64,000 bases of DNA from Kalaharituber pfeilii (GCA_015179045.1 WHUZ01000047.1:1-64000); one strand, 5' to 3'; counted from the first letter of the stretch, positions 28,801-40,289 are shown. Numbers and translations are program-made. The notes: generated from the sequence alone by a model not told the origin.

Positions 28801-31375
28801 CTATACACTCCAAGAATACTTCAAGTCACACAGCGAAGATCACTTTCCTACTGGCCATATTTCCCTCGCGAGGACGTGTTTAACGTACCTGAATTTCAGT
28901 CCTTTAGCTTGTCCTTGTAGGTCGGTTACTGAGCTTGATGAACTTAAAGCAGACTTCCCATTGCTGGACTATGCTTCTTGTCAGTGGGGCCACCACGCGC
29001 GAAAGCAGTGTGATGGGTCTGTAGAGGCACTGGCTACCAAGCTGCTTCGGCTACATCATCCTGCAGGAGTTCAGCAATTAAGCCGAGTTCTCAGCCATGA
29101 CCTTCACTACCGTCTCGGTATCTACGATGACAGGTGGGATAGTACTTTTTGCGGGATACATGCCGTAGCGTACTTTGGAGTTGAGGGTATTCTGCAAATG
29201 TTACCACACGCTCCAAACCTAAATTCAACTGCCCAACGCAGAGGTGGTGTCAGCCCGTTGGTTTATGCGATCTGGTACTTCCGCAACGAGGCTGTAGTGC
29301 GCTTGCTTCTTGAACGAGCCGATATCGAAGCCAATTCACAGGATGCCAATAGGAGGACTCCGCTTTCATATGCTGCTGAGAAAGGTCATGAGTCTGTAGT
29401 GCGCTTGCTTCTTGAACGAGCCGATGTCGAAGCCGATTTACAGGATAGATGGGGCAGGTCTCCGCTTTCATATGCTGCTAGGAGTGGCGATGAGGCTGTA
29501 GTGCGCTTGCTTCTTGAACGGGCCGATGTCGAAGCCGACGCAAAGGATCAAGAGGGCAGGACTCCGCTTTCATTTGCTGCTGAGAGTGGCCATGAGACTG
29601 TAGTGCGCTTGCTTCTTGAACGAGCCGATGTCGAAGCCGACGCAAAGGATCAACAGGGCAGGACTCCGCTTTCATATGCTGCTGGGGATGGCCAAGAGGC
29701 TGTAGTGCGCTTGCTTCTTGGACGAGCAGATGTCGAAGCCGATGCAAAGGATGAAAAGGGCAGGACTCCGCTTTCATATGCTGCTGAGAGCAGCGATGAG
29801 GCTGTAGTGCGCTCGCTTCTTGAACGAGCCGATATCGAAGCCGACGCAAAGGATGGAGAGGGCAGGACTCCGCTTTCATATGCTGCTGAGAATAGCCAAG
29901 AGGCTGTAGTGCGCTTGCTTCTGGAACGATCCGATGTCGAGGCCGATTCACAGGATGACAAAAGCAGGACTCCGCTTTCATATGCTGCTAAGAGAGGCCA
30001 TGAGGCTGTAGTGCGCTTGCTCCTTGAGCGAGCTGATATTGAAGCCGACACAAAGGATAAAGGGGGCAGGACTCCGCTATCATATGCTGCTGAGGATAGC
30101 CAAGAGGCTGTAGTGCGCTTGCTTCTTGAACGAGCCGATATCGAAGCCAATTCACAGGATGCCAATAGGAGGACTCCGCTTTCATATGCTGCTGAGAGAG
30201 GCCATGAGGCTGTAGTGCGCTTGCTTCTTGAACGAGCCGATGTCGAAGCCGACGCAAAGGATCAAGAGGGCAGGACTCCGCTTTCATATGCTGCTGAAGG
30301 AGGCCATGAGGCTGTAGTGCGCTTGCTTGTTGAGCGAGCTGATATTGAAGCCGACACAAAGGATAAAGGGGGCAGGACTCCGCTTTCATATGCTGCTGAG
30401 AAAGGTCCTGAGGCTGTAGTGCGCTTGCTTCTGGAACGAGCCGATGTCGAAGCCGATTTACGCGATAAAATGGGCAGGTCTCCGCTTTCATATGCTGCTG
30501 GGAGTGGCCAAGAGGCTGTAGTGCGCTTGCTTCTTGAACGAGCCGATATCGAAGCCAATTCACAAGATGCCAATAGGAGGACTCCGCTTTCATATGCTGC
30601 TGAGAGACACAATGAGGCTATAGTGCGTTTGCTTCTTGAACGAGCCGATGTCGAAGCCGACGCAAAGGATCAAGAGGGCAGGACTCCGCTTTCATATGCT
30701 GCTGAAGGAGGCCATGAGGCTGTAGTGCGCTTGCTTCTTGAACGAGCCGATGTCGAAGCCAATGCAAAGGATGAAAAGGGCAGGACTCCGCTTTCATATG
30801 CTGCTGAGAGCTACAATGAGGCTATAGTGCGCTTGCTTCTTGAACGAGCAGATGTCGAAGCCGACGCAAAGGATCAAGAGGGCAGGATTCCGCTTTCATA
30901 TGCTGCTGGGAATAGCCAAGAGGCTGTAGTGCGCTTGCTTCTTGAACGAGCCGATGTCGAAGCCAATGCAAAGGATGAAAAGGGCAGGACTCCGCTTTCA
31001 TATGCTGCTGAGAGCTACAATGAGGCTATAGTGCGCTTGCTTCTTGAACGAGCCGATGTCGAAGCCGATGCAAAGGATCCTGAGGGCAGGACTCCGCTTT
31101 CATATGCTGCTGGGAGTGGCGATGAGGCTCTAGTGCGCTTGCTTCTTGAACGTGCCGATATCGAAGCCAATTCACAGGATGCCAATAGGAGAACTCCGCT
31201 TTCATATGCTGCTGAAAGCGGCAATGAGGCTGTTGTAGCCTTGCTTATTGTGCGAGCCGAAGTGGATGTAAATGCAAGGGACTGCAATGGCAAGAGTCCA
31301 CTTTTATATGCTGTTGAGGGTTTCCATGGTGAGACTACACTGAGTTACTCCTTGAGCGAACAGATATTGACGTAA
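25809..31375 (+). CDS. NLR-like STAND protein B: fungal N-terminal domain, NACHT, ankyrin repeats
   Basis: This is the paralogue of the gene at 6383. My model has exons 25809-26218, 26261-26493, 27508-27718, 27794-28399 and 28453-31375, for 1460 codons. All splice sites match copy A. Intron 2 is 1014 nt because a LINE sits in it (66 nt in copy A). Exon 4 is one codon shorter. Walker A (GMPGAGKT) and Walker B (ICIDAMDE) are intact, as is the RLVHYTLQEYF region. The ankyrin part has about 20 repeats and lacks the irregular insert of copy A. Both paralogues look translatable, so neither is an obvious pseudogene. The 3' end carries the same early stop as copy A. Confidence 0.88.
26559..27490 (+). 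mobile_element. LINE insertion in NLR B intron 2, carrying ORF1 sequence but no ORF2
   Basis: ACTTACTGCCTT is repeated at 26547-26558 and 27491-27502, and copy A has the single uninterrupted version, so the borders are exact. The insert begins inside a proline-rich ORF1, continues through a C-terminal ORF1 domain (HGIVVHGVALRKDLGKVRAW and IRWLRKKAILVEEGKK) to a stop at 27269, then a ~200-bp 3' UTR, the family 2 hairpin (ATCGC 27428-27432, GCGAT 27453-27457) and poly(A). A full LINE would have endonuclease-RT-RNase H between ORF1 and the 3' UTR; that is missing. The insert contains no AG that must disturb splicing. Confidence 0.9.
29245..31330 (+). repeat. Ankyrin repeat array B (about 20 near-identical 99-bp units)
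   Basis: The units share GRTPLSYAA and EAVVRLLLERADVEA. The variable positions after YAA (EKG, ESG, GDG, ENS, ESY and others) and after ADVEA (DAKDQE, NSQDAN, DTKDKG, DLRDKM, NAKDEK) appear in mixed combinations. Unit order does not align one-to-one with array A, so the arrays were reshuffled after the duplication. Confidence 0.9.
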
Positions 31376-31605
31376 CTGCAGATCCCGCAAAATTCCACTA
31401 TGCTTTTTCTCAGTGTGGCCCACAGGGCCCTGTGCATGTGATACGCAAGCTCCTTGAGCGAGCTGATATCGACGTACACGTAAAAGATAACTTTGGCAAC
31501 ACTCCGTTTTCGGTCGCCAATAAGGCAAGCTGGAGTCAGTTTATCGTGGGCTTACTTGCTGAGCGAGCAGCATTGAATGCAGAGGGAAAGTCATGCGGTG
31601 AATAG
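31376..31605 (+). pseudogene. Out-of-frame ankyrin tail of NLR gene B
   Basis: This has the same structure as 10876-11108: in the shifted frame VIRKLLERADIDVHVKDNFG is followed by an open frame to a stop at 31603-31605. Relative to copy A there is an in-frame 3-bp length difference near 31400 and no stop codon in either copy. Confidence 0.75.
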
Positions 31606-31825
31606 CGGCGAAAGTCGCTGCCATACAGTACGTAGCAGGAGACGCTCACGGTGAGTGCTATATTGCGCCACTTGCTCAATAGTATTCAGGGATGCAAATC
31701 AAAGTCTACAAATATAGGATAGTAAGTACGGGAAACATCTCCTTAGGAATCCTATTCCTACCGAAGTGCGTTTGCGCAATGCGGGGGTTCAATGTCTTGT
31801 TTTGCACGCGATCACTGAAATAAAC

Positions 31826-31857
<32 letters not shown>

Positions 31858-32142
31858 TTGTTTAGTTATTTGTCTGCTTTTCCTATACCTGTTCTTTTAT
31901 TATGCAATGCGCTATTGAGTCTTGATTCACCAATGATCGCTATTTCTGCATTCTTGTGTTTCTGGTAATACTTCGAAGTGAATTTTTTATGGCATACTTG
32001 AATTACAGTAGAAGCGAGGGGCACAGGAGGTACAGTATGCAAAGGCCAGTCACTTGTTCAACGTCGTACGATGGCCAGGTAGCGTCGCGTGACTTCGCCC
32101 TGGCTCTCCACCGTAAGAGTGGAGTCTTTGAGAAGCCTCTCG

Positions 32143-32778
32143 TCGCATTTACAAAATAGCCTATTCTGCGCATGTTAAATACGTTGAAAATGCCCTCCTC
32201 GCGCATGTAGAAAATAGACCATTGTGCACATGCTATATGCGTCAAAAATGCCCTTGTCGTGCATATGTGGAATGGACAATTTTGTGTATGTTAAATACAT
32301 CAGAAAATTCCCTCCTCGCACCCATGTGGAATGCACTCTTTTGCGCACCTCCGTATGTAGAAAATTGCCTCCTCGTGCATGCGTGGATAGGGCATTACTC
32401 CTCGCATATGCGCATGCTAAATGCGTTGAAAATGCCCTTGCGCACATGGGTGGAATCGGCCATTTTTTGCACGTTAAATTCATCAGAAAATTGCCTTCCC
32501 AAGCCGGCATAGAATAGGCCATTTTGCAGATACTAAAGGTGTCGAAAATGCCCTCGTGGCACATGTGCAGAATAAACCACTTTCCATGTTTTTTACCATG
32601 CGCAAAATGACCTATCTGCCACATGCGCGATGAGGGCATTTGTGACGTATTTACTATGCACAAAATAGCCTATTCCACGCATACGTGAGGAGGCAATTTC
32701 ATGACCATGTACCTAAATAAAGACCTCGCCATAGCCCATAGGGCGGTATGCGAGTATTGACATAAAAAAAAAAAAAAA
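32143..32778 (+). mobile_element. LINE 3' end attached to a ~58-bp degenerate satellite
   Basis: Copy A lacks this segment. The last 70 bp are a LINE end (CTCGC 32725-32729, GCGAG 32750-32754, inner GCCC-ATA-GGGC, poly(A) to 32778). The remaining ~550 bp are about 8-9 degenerate tandem units containing GTTAAATACGTTGAAAATGC-type sequence, phased at about 32174, 32231, 32290, 32345, 32415, 32474 and 32531. The target duplication could not be fixed. Confidence 0.7.
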
Positions 32779-33164
32779 TCCCGGAGCCCTCCTTAAATAC
32801 GTCTCCATGCATGACCCCTTTCAAGCTACTGTACATAACCACTTCGGTGTAGGAAGGGCACCTTACATCGGTGTTCCGGGTCCAGTCTACCTCAATAGGA
32901 AGGCATCTCCTTGCATGGCCCTTTCCAAGCTACTGTACATCCACCCGCCTCCTCACAGTACACCGCTACCGAAGTGATTGCCAGCGACTTGCGCCTACAA
33001 CTCCAGCACGTCACCATGAGCACGTAGCTTAGTCCAGGCTGCGGCGAGTCCCCAGTGTATGTCCTGGCAGCAGCTCGGTACTGTCGCAAACCCGTCTGGG
33101 TGCGGTGTGGGATCTTGGCATTTCTCGTGCCATGGTGAGGGAAGGCCGGAGGGAGAGGTAACTA

Positions 33165-33850
33165 CAGTCTACCCTTGCTATAACGAAAGCCAAAAATCTA
33201 GCACTTTTTTTCGTTATAGCAAGGTTTCGTTATAGAATATTGTGCCAAGATTAGTCCTGTCCTTGGCAGCTGAATTTAGAAGCCCGAGTACCTAAGGAAA
33301 TGGCAACAGATTTTAACTCTGTGATTTTCCTCCTCATGGAAATAACCGGAGAAGGAAAAAATGAATACAAAATTGAGAGTACAGAAGTATTGATCAGGTA
33401 CTATGCAGATGCAAAAATCAATCATGTTGTTGAAGCAAAATTACCTACAAAGCCGAACCTCAAGTTAGAAAAGCAGCAACTATGCAAAAAGAAGACTGGA
33501 GCCGCAAAAACAAAAAGAAACCCTAGACGCACTTCGAAAGCATTTCACAATGAATCCGGTACAATCCAAGCACAGTAGAATTGGGCCAAAAACTAACTAG
33601 AGAGTTTCTAGTTGTGCAATTGGGTGGTTCTTTATTGATCATGCATTCAACTAGCCATTTTTCGTTATAGCAAGAATTATTTGTATGTAGACAGAAATAA
33701 CTTTAACTCAATCTAATTTTTGTTTCGTTATTTGGTGGATTTTCGTTATATCAAGAGGTGTTTGAGTGTGAACGGAATAATGGCTCCGTTCAATTTTCGG
33801 TATAGCAAGGTTTTCGCTATAGCGAGTTTCGTTATAGCAAGGGTAGAGTG
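33165..33850. mobile_element. pogo-like non-autonomous element, TA target
   Basis: The ends CAGTCTACCCTTGCTATAAC and, as complement, CACTCTACCCTTGCTATAAC are flanked by TA (33163-33164 and 33851-33852). CAG-type ends, TA duplication and repeated TTCGTTATAGCAAG motifs inside both ends fit pogo/Tigger/Fot1 MITEs. It is absent from copy A. A 92-codon lysine-rich frame at 33300-33578 is not recognised. Confidence 0.8.
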
Positions 33851-35697
33851 TACGAGAAGGGGAAGGGGGTACCGGGAAGGGAAGGGTATTTAATGAGGGG
33901 AGAAGAGGGGAGGCCTCAGAGGAAGATCATCATCGTTACAAGGTTGAAGGAAGTGAGATCCATAGACCTCGATCAATTCCAGTTGCTTGCTCCTTCTTCC
34001 CTCTAGTCCACTTTCCTCCTCTACAGTACCAGAGCCCACCGTGACACAGCGCTCGTCCCGCGAGAAGCAGCGGAACGAGCATCCACCAGGTACCGTGTGG
34101 CGGCCACACGAAGCCCCTTCCCAAACTAGCCGCGCAGTGTACGCCCGCAAGTGCCAGCTAGCATGAGACCAGCACCCTCGCTCCTGGTCTAGTAGTCATG
34201 ACCCCCGCCCGAAGGGAGGGCTCCCTCTGCGCGGCCATGAGGGCCACACGGAGCCGCAACGTCCCCAGGACCATCCACACATGGGCTCTCGTGCGACACC
34301 TCTCCTCTGCCATCCTGTCCCATTCCAGACCGCCGCTTTCACGCACAGTGCAAACAGTTAAGTGTATTTGCCAGCCTGAGGGATCCGCGCCCTCCGCGCG
34401 CTCAAAATCACTGCTCAGGCGCTGTCCAGCATCGACGCCCCCGCCATAAATCACCCCTCCGCGTCTGCCACCATGCGCGCCAGCCAGCGGCACCAGGGCC
34501 AAGAACAGGGCATCGCCGCACATAGTAGTCAACATTGGTTGTATTACCGAGCACCTTCTTCCCCGGAGAGTGTGGCAATGGTCGGTATCATGGTACCTAC
34601 GTCCATCGCATACCTTTGCTGACCTAATTCCGCCAACAAGGGAAAAGTTTCAGAAATATCCTTTTATCTGCTAACGTGAAGTCAAATCACTCAACTTCCC
34701 AGGATTCAGCAAGCTCGTATGGTAATTTGATGCTATGAATGCCGAACATGGAGTTATAGACACTGGGTCTTGGATGGTTACAATCCCTCTTAGCCCATTC
34801 GCAGAATTCCAAAACAGTCCCCTGATTCTTGTGTCATAGGATGTGTCGGAATGTTTATACACATGCGGCGTCTCTGCAGCGCGCACTTAAGGGTAAACGT
34901 TGACCAGTGGTTCAGTGGATTGCATGCAAGGAATTTCCGATTCGGATCCCCCATTGTAGCGAATTGGAGCTCGCGAGATTCGGATGTTGTAGAAGTGAGA
35001 TTTGGAATTTGAAAGTAACAAGGTAGAACGAGCGCAAACTGCCATATAGTGTTTGCTGTAAGAATACGATGGTGTGTATTTACCCCTGAGGCACTGAAGC
35101 GGGTAGGTTGGTACGTGAGTACGTTGTCACTTGTGGGGCATGGATACTGACAGCCAATGAACACACGCCATCGACTACTGTAAGTGCTGTATTAGGTTTT
35201 TTAGCGGCATGCCTCCGTCTCATCTCAAAGGAGCTTAACTATAAAAAAAAGTAGAGCATGGCTCAATTCGTTCGTTGTTGTTCTTTTCTCGAAAAGAGTT
35301 ATTCCCGTGAATCGCGGCAAATCGATTTCTGTAGGCGACTACTACATTGTAGGCTTTAGGCCAAGTACCTACCCGGTGTTCTTTTCCACCAAGTAGATCT
35401 CTCATAAATCAATGTCATATTTCCTCGCATGCCGCCCAGAAGGTGGTAGTTAAAGCGATTTAACCTAAGTAGGAATTATGATGATCTCGTAATCAGAATT
35501 GTGAGACTAGCAATTCCGGCAATCTTCCGCAGAGCGTTGGTATAATACATGTATGTAGTGAAGACGCCTGAGGTACTGTAGTCAGTGGTGTCATTCTACA
35601 TACCGTCGGATATCTTGGTCCCCTTGGCAACCCGGCATAGGATTATGCAAATCTGATCATAATCATGTATTCGGAAGTTCTGAATACAAGAACAGCA

Positions 35698-36381
35698 TGT
35701 AGCTGACTGCATACATACGCCAGTAGCTAGTATTTTATCACTGGAAAATAACCACCAATCCTCTGAGTAACGTAGTCTCGGCACCAGTGCCTTCCATTGC
35801 CAGTGCTATTGCTTCCTTTCCCGTTGGATATGCATTCCCAGCCTATCCACCCAACCGCAGCAATTTTCCGCGTATCAATCCTTGCTGATGCATCATTCCG
35901 CATGTCCAGGGAAACGATGCAACCAGTATTGTGCTTGAGGAGCGTACGAACTGCAACCCTGTATCCTATGATGCCAAATACCTCCGTAGTTGCCTGCCAG
36001 CATAGGTACACGAAAGCTCCGCACAAATTCTGCAAGGTAACAAATTTTGCAAGGTATAGCTTCTTTTTGCAACATATAGGGAAAAATTCAAGAACCTCTC
36101 CAGGAGCTTGGACTGCACTAACACCGACTCATGTATTCTCGTCTGGGAAAATGCACAAAGTCGAATAGAGCCGCTGTAGCGGTTAATTTGTGCCGGTGGA
36201 CATCATGATGGGTCTCTTTGAGTTTCGTAACTGGCGAAAATGAAGTGTCTAATATTTGTTAGTATACATTTCAGAAGAGTAATGCAGTCATGACGCAGTC
36301 GCTGAGGAGGATTAGGAAAAACTCACAAGATATGTAAAGGCCTATTTATGAGCAAGTAATATCTGCAAGTTCATCCCTCCC
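35698..36381. other. Gene-poor stretch; possible small minus-strand exon
   Basis: The minus-strand frame 36035-35727 (about 100 codons, GYRVAVRTLLKHNTGCIVSL and Cys/Gly-rich C-terminus) looks protein-like and is preceded by possible acceptor AGs, but I do not recognise it and found no convincing first exon. An overlapping plus-strand frame (35797-36168) is less likely. Confidence 0.3.
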
Positions 36382-36963
36382 TTATAATACCCAACCATCT
36401 CCTTCATTCTCCTGCCTACCTACCGCATCCACACCTATCACCTCCCCACTCCCTATTACTCTCGCCACCCCGTCCAAAAACGCTCCCCATGACCGCTCCC
36501 CTACAACCACCAACTCCTTTTCCGACTGCATTCCCATTCCCATCCTCCACTTCGCTTCTCCCGACCCCATCGAATCCATTTCCAAGGTGCCAGACACCGC
36601 CCATTCGGCCACCGCCACCTTACCGCGGGATGCAATCACCAGAGACCAGGACGTGTTTGCCGGGAAAAGTGAGGCGAACGCCGGGTGCGGGAAGTCCTTG
36701 GCAAGGGATTGGTGGGGAGTGGGTTGGGGCGCGATGTAGAAGGCATAGAAGGAGGGATGGATTGTGGAGTTGCCCTGGCAGGGATGCAAGCGAAGATTGA
36801 TGAGGATAAGGTCGGCAGAGGTGGGATCGTGGTACTGTGTTGGGCTAGTTGTGTTTGTGCTGATGGTGCTTGTGGTTTGAGTAGAGCGGTTTGAGCAGAA
36901 TGGGCCACCACCCCTACGAAATCGAGCATTTGACGAGCCGGACGCCGACTGGCTGTTACCCAT
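36382..36963 (-). CDS. Hypothetical protein starting MGN (193 aa)
   Basis: A single uninterrupted frame starts MGNSQSASGSSNARFRRGGG, so an N-terminal glycine after Met could be myristoylated. It has Ser/Thr-rich residues 20-50 and a more ordered part (LILINLRLHP, FYAFYIAPQP, WSLVIASRGKVAVAEWAVSG) that looks like beta strands. I do not recognise the family. The GC content and codon pattern differ from the AT-rich transposon DNA around, supporting a host gene. Confidence 0.5.
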   Translation of the reverse strand: MGNSQSASGSSNARFRRGGGPFCSNRSTQTTSTISTNTTSPTQYHDPTSADLILINLRLHPCQGNSTIHPSFYAFYIAPQPTPHQSLAKDFPHPAFASLFPANTSWSLVIASRGKVAVAEWAVSGTLEMDSMGSGEAKWRMGMGMQSEKELVVVGERSWGAFLDGVARVIGSGEVIGVDAVGRQENEGDGWVL

Positions 36964-37453
36964 TGAGTATTTATAGGATCAGTTTGACGTATATAATGAT
37001 GGCCCGCAGAAGATGCTAGAACGTGTATCGCCCTGTATTGAAACTGAGGTGCTGTTAGCAATGTACACTCGCAGCCGTGTGTATACTTGATACTGCGAGA
37101 GTTTCAGCCGGCCACCTACGACTCCTCAAGCCTTGGATCGGGCTCAGCGATGCAAGGATACCGAGATATTCTAGGTCAATCGTACAGCAGAGAATGTAGG
37201 GTTGAAACCGGGCGCAGTTCGTGAGAACCAATTGTCCATATGTACGTTGCATGCGTTGTTTATATATTGATGGTATGGGTGAAAAAAAAAAAGGCTAATG
37301 AAAAACTTTAAATGGCCTTGGCCAGTCACGAACCCGCCCTTGGCCTGCCTCTATGAGTTTCGAAACTCATCCTGTCTTCTTGAAACGGCCTTGCATGTGG
37401 CTTGCAATTCAGGATTTTGTAGACCGTTCAACTAATATATATCATGCTTGTTT

Positions 37454-37879
37454 CTACGTGCGCTGCTCTCCGCCCGGGACTAAAACGGCCCCTTCTGAGT
37501 CTTTGAACATACCCAGACTCAAGTTGGCATCTCAAGTCACCCATGTAATATGTGTGCGCGGCGTCGATAATAGAAGGTACTTACTTAGGTTATATACTAG
37601 TCTCCAGGCCTTCTGGTACTCCGGCACCTCCCACTCAAAGCCTCTCATCCCGCGTGCTAAGTGCTCTGCAGCGGGCCGAAGTTCATGAACCCTGGCACTT
37701 TCTACACATGTACATATCCCCCGGCGCAATACTGGGACTGATACCATCGTATTAATGATCCATTTGTGTTTGCCGCCACTTGTCCAAGTCGGCAAGGGAT
37801 GATCTCCCGCTCCCCCAGGCCATGCTCGTCCACCGAGACTACCCACACACACAAGAATCAACAAACAACAACAACGCAC
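37454..37879 (-). CDS. Possible small secreted protein, two exons
   Basis: The frame from 37879 begins MRCCCLLILVCVGSLGGRAW, signal-peptide-like, and runs to a consensus donor GTAAGTAC at 37584. A 90-nt intron (37495-37584) ending CTCAG would join it to a short last exon ending at 37454. The piece FEWEVPEYQKAWRLVYNL before the donor looks like real protein. The family is unknown, and the first part may instead be untranslated. Confidence 0.3.
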
Positions 37880-38030
37880 CTACTGGTGCACCTAGGGTTT
37901 CAACTACACTGCCCCCATCCCCTCGCCCCTCCGACCTCCACCCACAAGCACCGTATCCATATCTAACCTTCATTTCCTCCCTCCCATAACGACAAGTACT
38001 TTAACCTTCCATATACCGCAAGCCGCAGCC

Positions 38031-38931
38031 ATGGGAAACCTTCTCTCCTGCTTATTCATCACCCGTCTTCTTACCCCGCCCTCTGTGGCGCCCTCTCACA
38101 CATAACAGTCTTTGCTGTTCTCCCGGTGACAGATGCCGTGCATCCAACGTAGTCCATCAGTCTATCCGACTTCTAGGCCAGTGCTTCACCCGCCCGCATC
38201 TCTTCTCCCCTTTGTCCCCCAACCCATCGGACTCCAACTCCGCTTCGCTCATCCCGGGCCCCAAATTCAGCCACTTCCTCGACACCCCCCACTGCATCAC
38301 CACTCCCACCACCGCCTCCTCCTCCTTGGAATCGCATCAACCCTCAAGGTTCTCTACCTCCATCTGCCTCCTTTCCTCCCTCTTTGGCCTCCCCGAAGGT
38401 GTCGAGCTCAAAGGACCCGTCCAAATCCTCATCCGCTGCATCAAATTCGACCTCTGGGACGTCTGCTTGAAGCTCAGCACCGGCCTCAGCGTCCAGGAGT
38501 ACCTTCTCGCCCCCGGAACCCTGGTCGCGGACGAGTTTGACTGGACCTTGTGGCTGCATAGGGTCGCGCAAGATCTGGAGCCAGGTGTGATAGTGGGCAT
38601 GGCGTTGATTAGGGAACAGCCGGAGAGTGATCACCCAATGGCCATAATAGCCGGCGCAAGAGGTTCAGACAGGGGCGACCAGAATATGGATGAGGGCGAG
38701 GGCAGTTTTGAGTGGAATAATCTGGATTCACAGTGGGACTCCGATAACGACTGGGTATACAACTATTACGAATATATCTACGTCAGTTGCGCGACCAAGT
38801 TGGTAGTGTTTTGTAATGAGACCAGTACTGTATGGGTAAGGCTTTCACAAATTCCCGGGCTACCATTAGGATTACGGGTTAGTTTGGGTACCGTTTGCAT
38901 ATCTTGGCATTGCATACAGCTTCATCATTAG
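38031..38931 (+). CDS. Hypothetical protein starting MGN, partly truncated by a transposon
   Basis: The start GCAGCCATGGG has a good context and encodes MGNLLSCLFITRLL. An intron from GT at 38085, with an acceptor at 38181 (or 38132 with a different donor), joins it to a long frame. That frame has conserved-looking sequence: VELKGPVQILIRCIKFDLWD, FDWTLWLHRVAQDLEPGVIV. A donor-like GGTAAGG at 38835 suggests a further intron. As it stands the frame stops at TAG 38929-38931, where the stop is completed by the first base of the Harbinger element. Domain unknown. Confidence 0.5.
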
Positions 38932-39167
38932 AGGGATTTTGCTGGCACCAGGGATGGTTTCCAGGAATTTCCAGGGATGACTGCGCCACGCGCTAGAGAA
39001 TTCTACGGGAGGAATTTCATCCCCGGGATCGGATTTCCAGGGCTGGATCCCTGGAAACCACTGCTTTTTGACTCCCATCTATCTTCACCAGTTTTTACTC
39101 AATTTTGATTCTGAAAGTTGAGATCGATTCTGCGAACTGATTCACACGGTTAACCACAAACCAGGGA

Positions 39168-40289
39168 ATGTCTGACGAGGTTGAGTTGCGATCAACGCAG
39201 TTGGAAGGTACTCCATTTTCATGGGAGGCTACGCCAACACCACAGCCCACATCGGCACTGCAACCTACCCCTACACCTACGCCGGCCCCAGTTTCAACGC
39301 GTACACCTACACCAGTACATCTACCTAGAGTCTCACGTTCTAAAGTCAATTTAACAGATGAGGACCGTCTAATACTTGTACGATTATGTGTGGAACACCA
39401 GAGCAAACATCGTCGTGGCAATAAAGAGAATTTCTGGAAGGACATTAAGGAATATTTTATTCATGCTACGGGTAAAAGACTTAGTGATCCTAGAGATGCA
39501 ATGTCTAGTCTCCTGATCCAACTCGAGGTTGATGATAGAAAAGAAGCAAAAGAATCAGGAACAGTACAGAATGATTCTGATCTTAAGCAAGTACTCCGGT
39601 TGTGGAAGGACCACATGGATGCGATAACAAAAGATACAGAGGATAAGAAGAAAGTGAAGGAGGAGCTGCAGGCAGAACAAGAGGCAGCATCCCAACGGCG
39701 CAATAATCTCCTCCTCACTAGGTCGCAAAAACGAAAAACTACATCACCTGTCAACCTAGACTCCTCAGATGATGAGGAATCTCCTAGCTCCATGGATTCC
39801 AGAAAGCGAGCAAAGCGGCACCGGCGACAAAGCTCTACTGAGCTAAACTTGCTTGTAAAAACAATTACGGATATGCGAAAGGATTCTCAAACATTTATTG
39901 AGAAGTTTGGCGATAAGATCAGTAATAGTTTACAAGCTTTAGCTACTAATTCGGCTCCTGAAAGACATCCTCAAGCTGACCCGAAAGCTTATGAATCACG
40001 ACTAACTACACTGGAAAATGAAGTCCGCTCTCAGACATCTGCTATGGGACAAATCCTAGCTATGTTGAATGATTTAAAGCAAAGCATACCAAATCAGAGC
40101 TCCCATCATACTCATATTCCCGATTCTGCGGCTCCCAATTCTGCAGCTCCTAATTCTACAACTTCCGGTTCTGCGACATCCGGTTCTGCGGCTTCTGTTT
40201 CTGCGACATCCGATTCTGCGCCTGCTGTTTCTGCGACTTCTGATTCTGCAGCTCCCGTTTCTGCAACTTCTGATTCTATGGCTCAATAA
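39168..40289 (+). CDS. Harbinger accessory protein, Myb/SANT-like DNA-binding type
   Basis: This 373-residue protein has an N-terminal Thr/Pro-rich stretch, then a helical domain (DEDRLILVRLCVEHQSKHR, then FWKDIKEYFIHATGKRL and LRLWKDHMDAI) of the trihelix or Myb/SANT-like kind usual for the second Harbinger protein, which recruits transposase to the ends. A basic segment SRKRAKRHRRQ is a likely nuclear signal. The last 60 residues are a repeated Ser/Ala/Pro tail from a GAYTCTGCG-type codon repeat. The frame is intact. Confidence 0.7.
   Translation: MSDEVELRSTQLEGTPFSWEATPTPQPTSALQPTPTPTPAPVSTRTPTPVHLPRVSRSKVNLTDEDRLILVRLCVEHQSKHRRGNKENFWKDIKEYFIHATGKRLSDPRDAMSSLLIQLEVDDRKEAKESGTVQNDSDLKQVLRLWKDHMDAITKDTEDKKKVKEELQAEQEAASQRRNNLLLTRSQKRKTTSPVNLDSSDDEESPSSMDSRKRAKRHRRQSSTELNLLVKTITDMRKDSQTFIEKFGDKISNSLQALATNSAPERHPQADPKAYESRLTTLENEVRSQTSAMGQILAMLNDLKQSIPNQSSHHTHIPDSAAPNSAAPNSTTSGSATSGSAASVSATSDSAPAVSATSDSAAPVSATSDSMAQ

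Larger units (their letters stand above)
31606..35178. other. 3' flank of NLR gene B, with three lineage-specific insertions or changes
   Basis: This matches 11109-13286. It keeps the shared A-run (31820-31853). Copy B additionally has the satellite/LINE insertion, a partial local duplication around 32822-32935 (CAAGCTACTGTACAT occurs twice) and the pogo-like element. No supported gene. Confidence 0.5.
18646..35697 (+). repeat. Segmental duplication, copy B (carries NLR gene B)
   Basis: This is the same block as 4953-16298, enlarged by a DIRS element, a MULE-like element, an intronic LINE, a satellite-carrying LINE tail and a pogo-like element. Order and orientation are kept, so the arrangement is a direct tandem duplication of an original unit of roughly 9 kb. 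Confidence 0.9.

Noticed and set aside
32143..32700. Cys/His-rich frames in the satellite as a zinc-finger or small secreted protein
   Set aside because: Frames exist on both strands because of the ~58-bp repeat, with frequent length changes that break phase.
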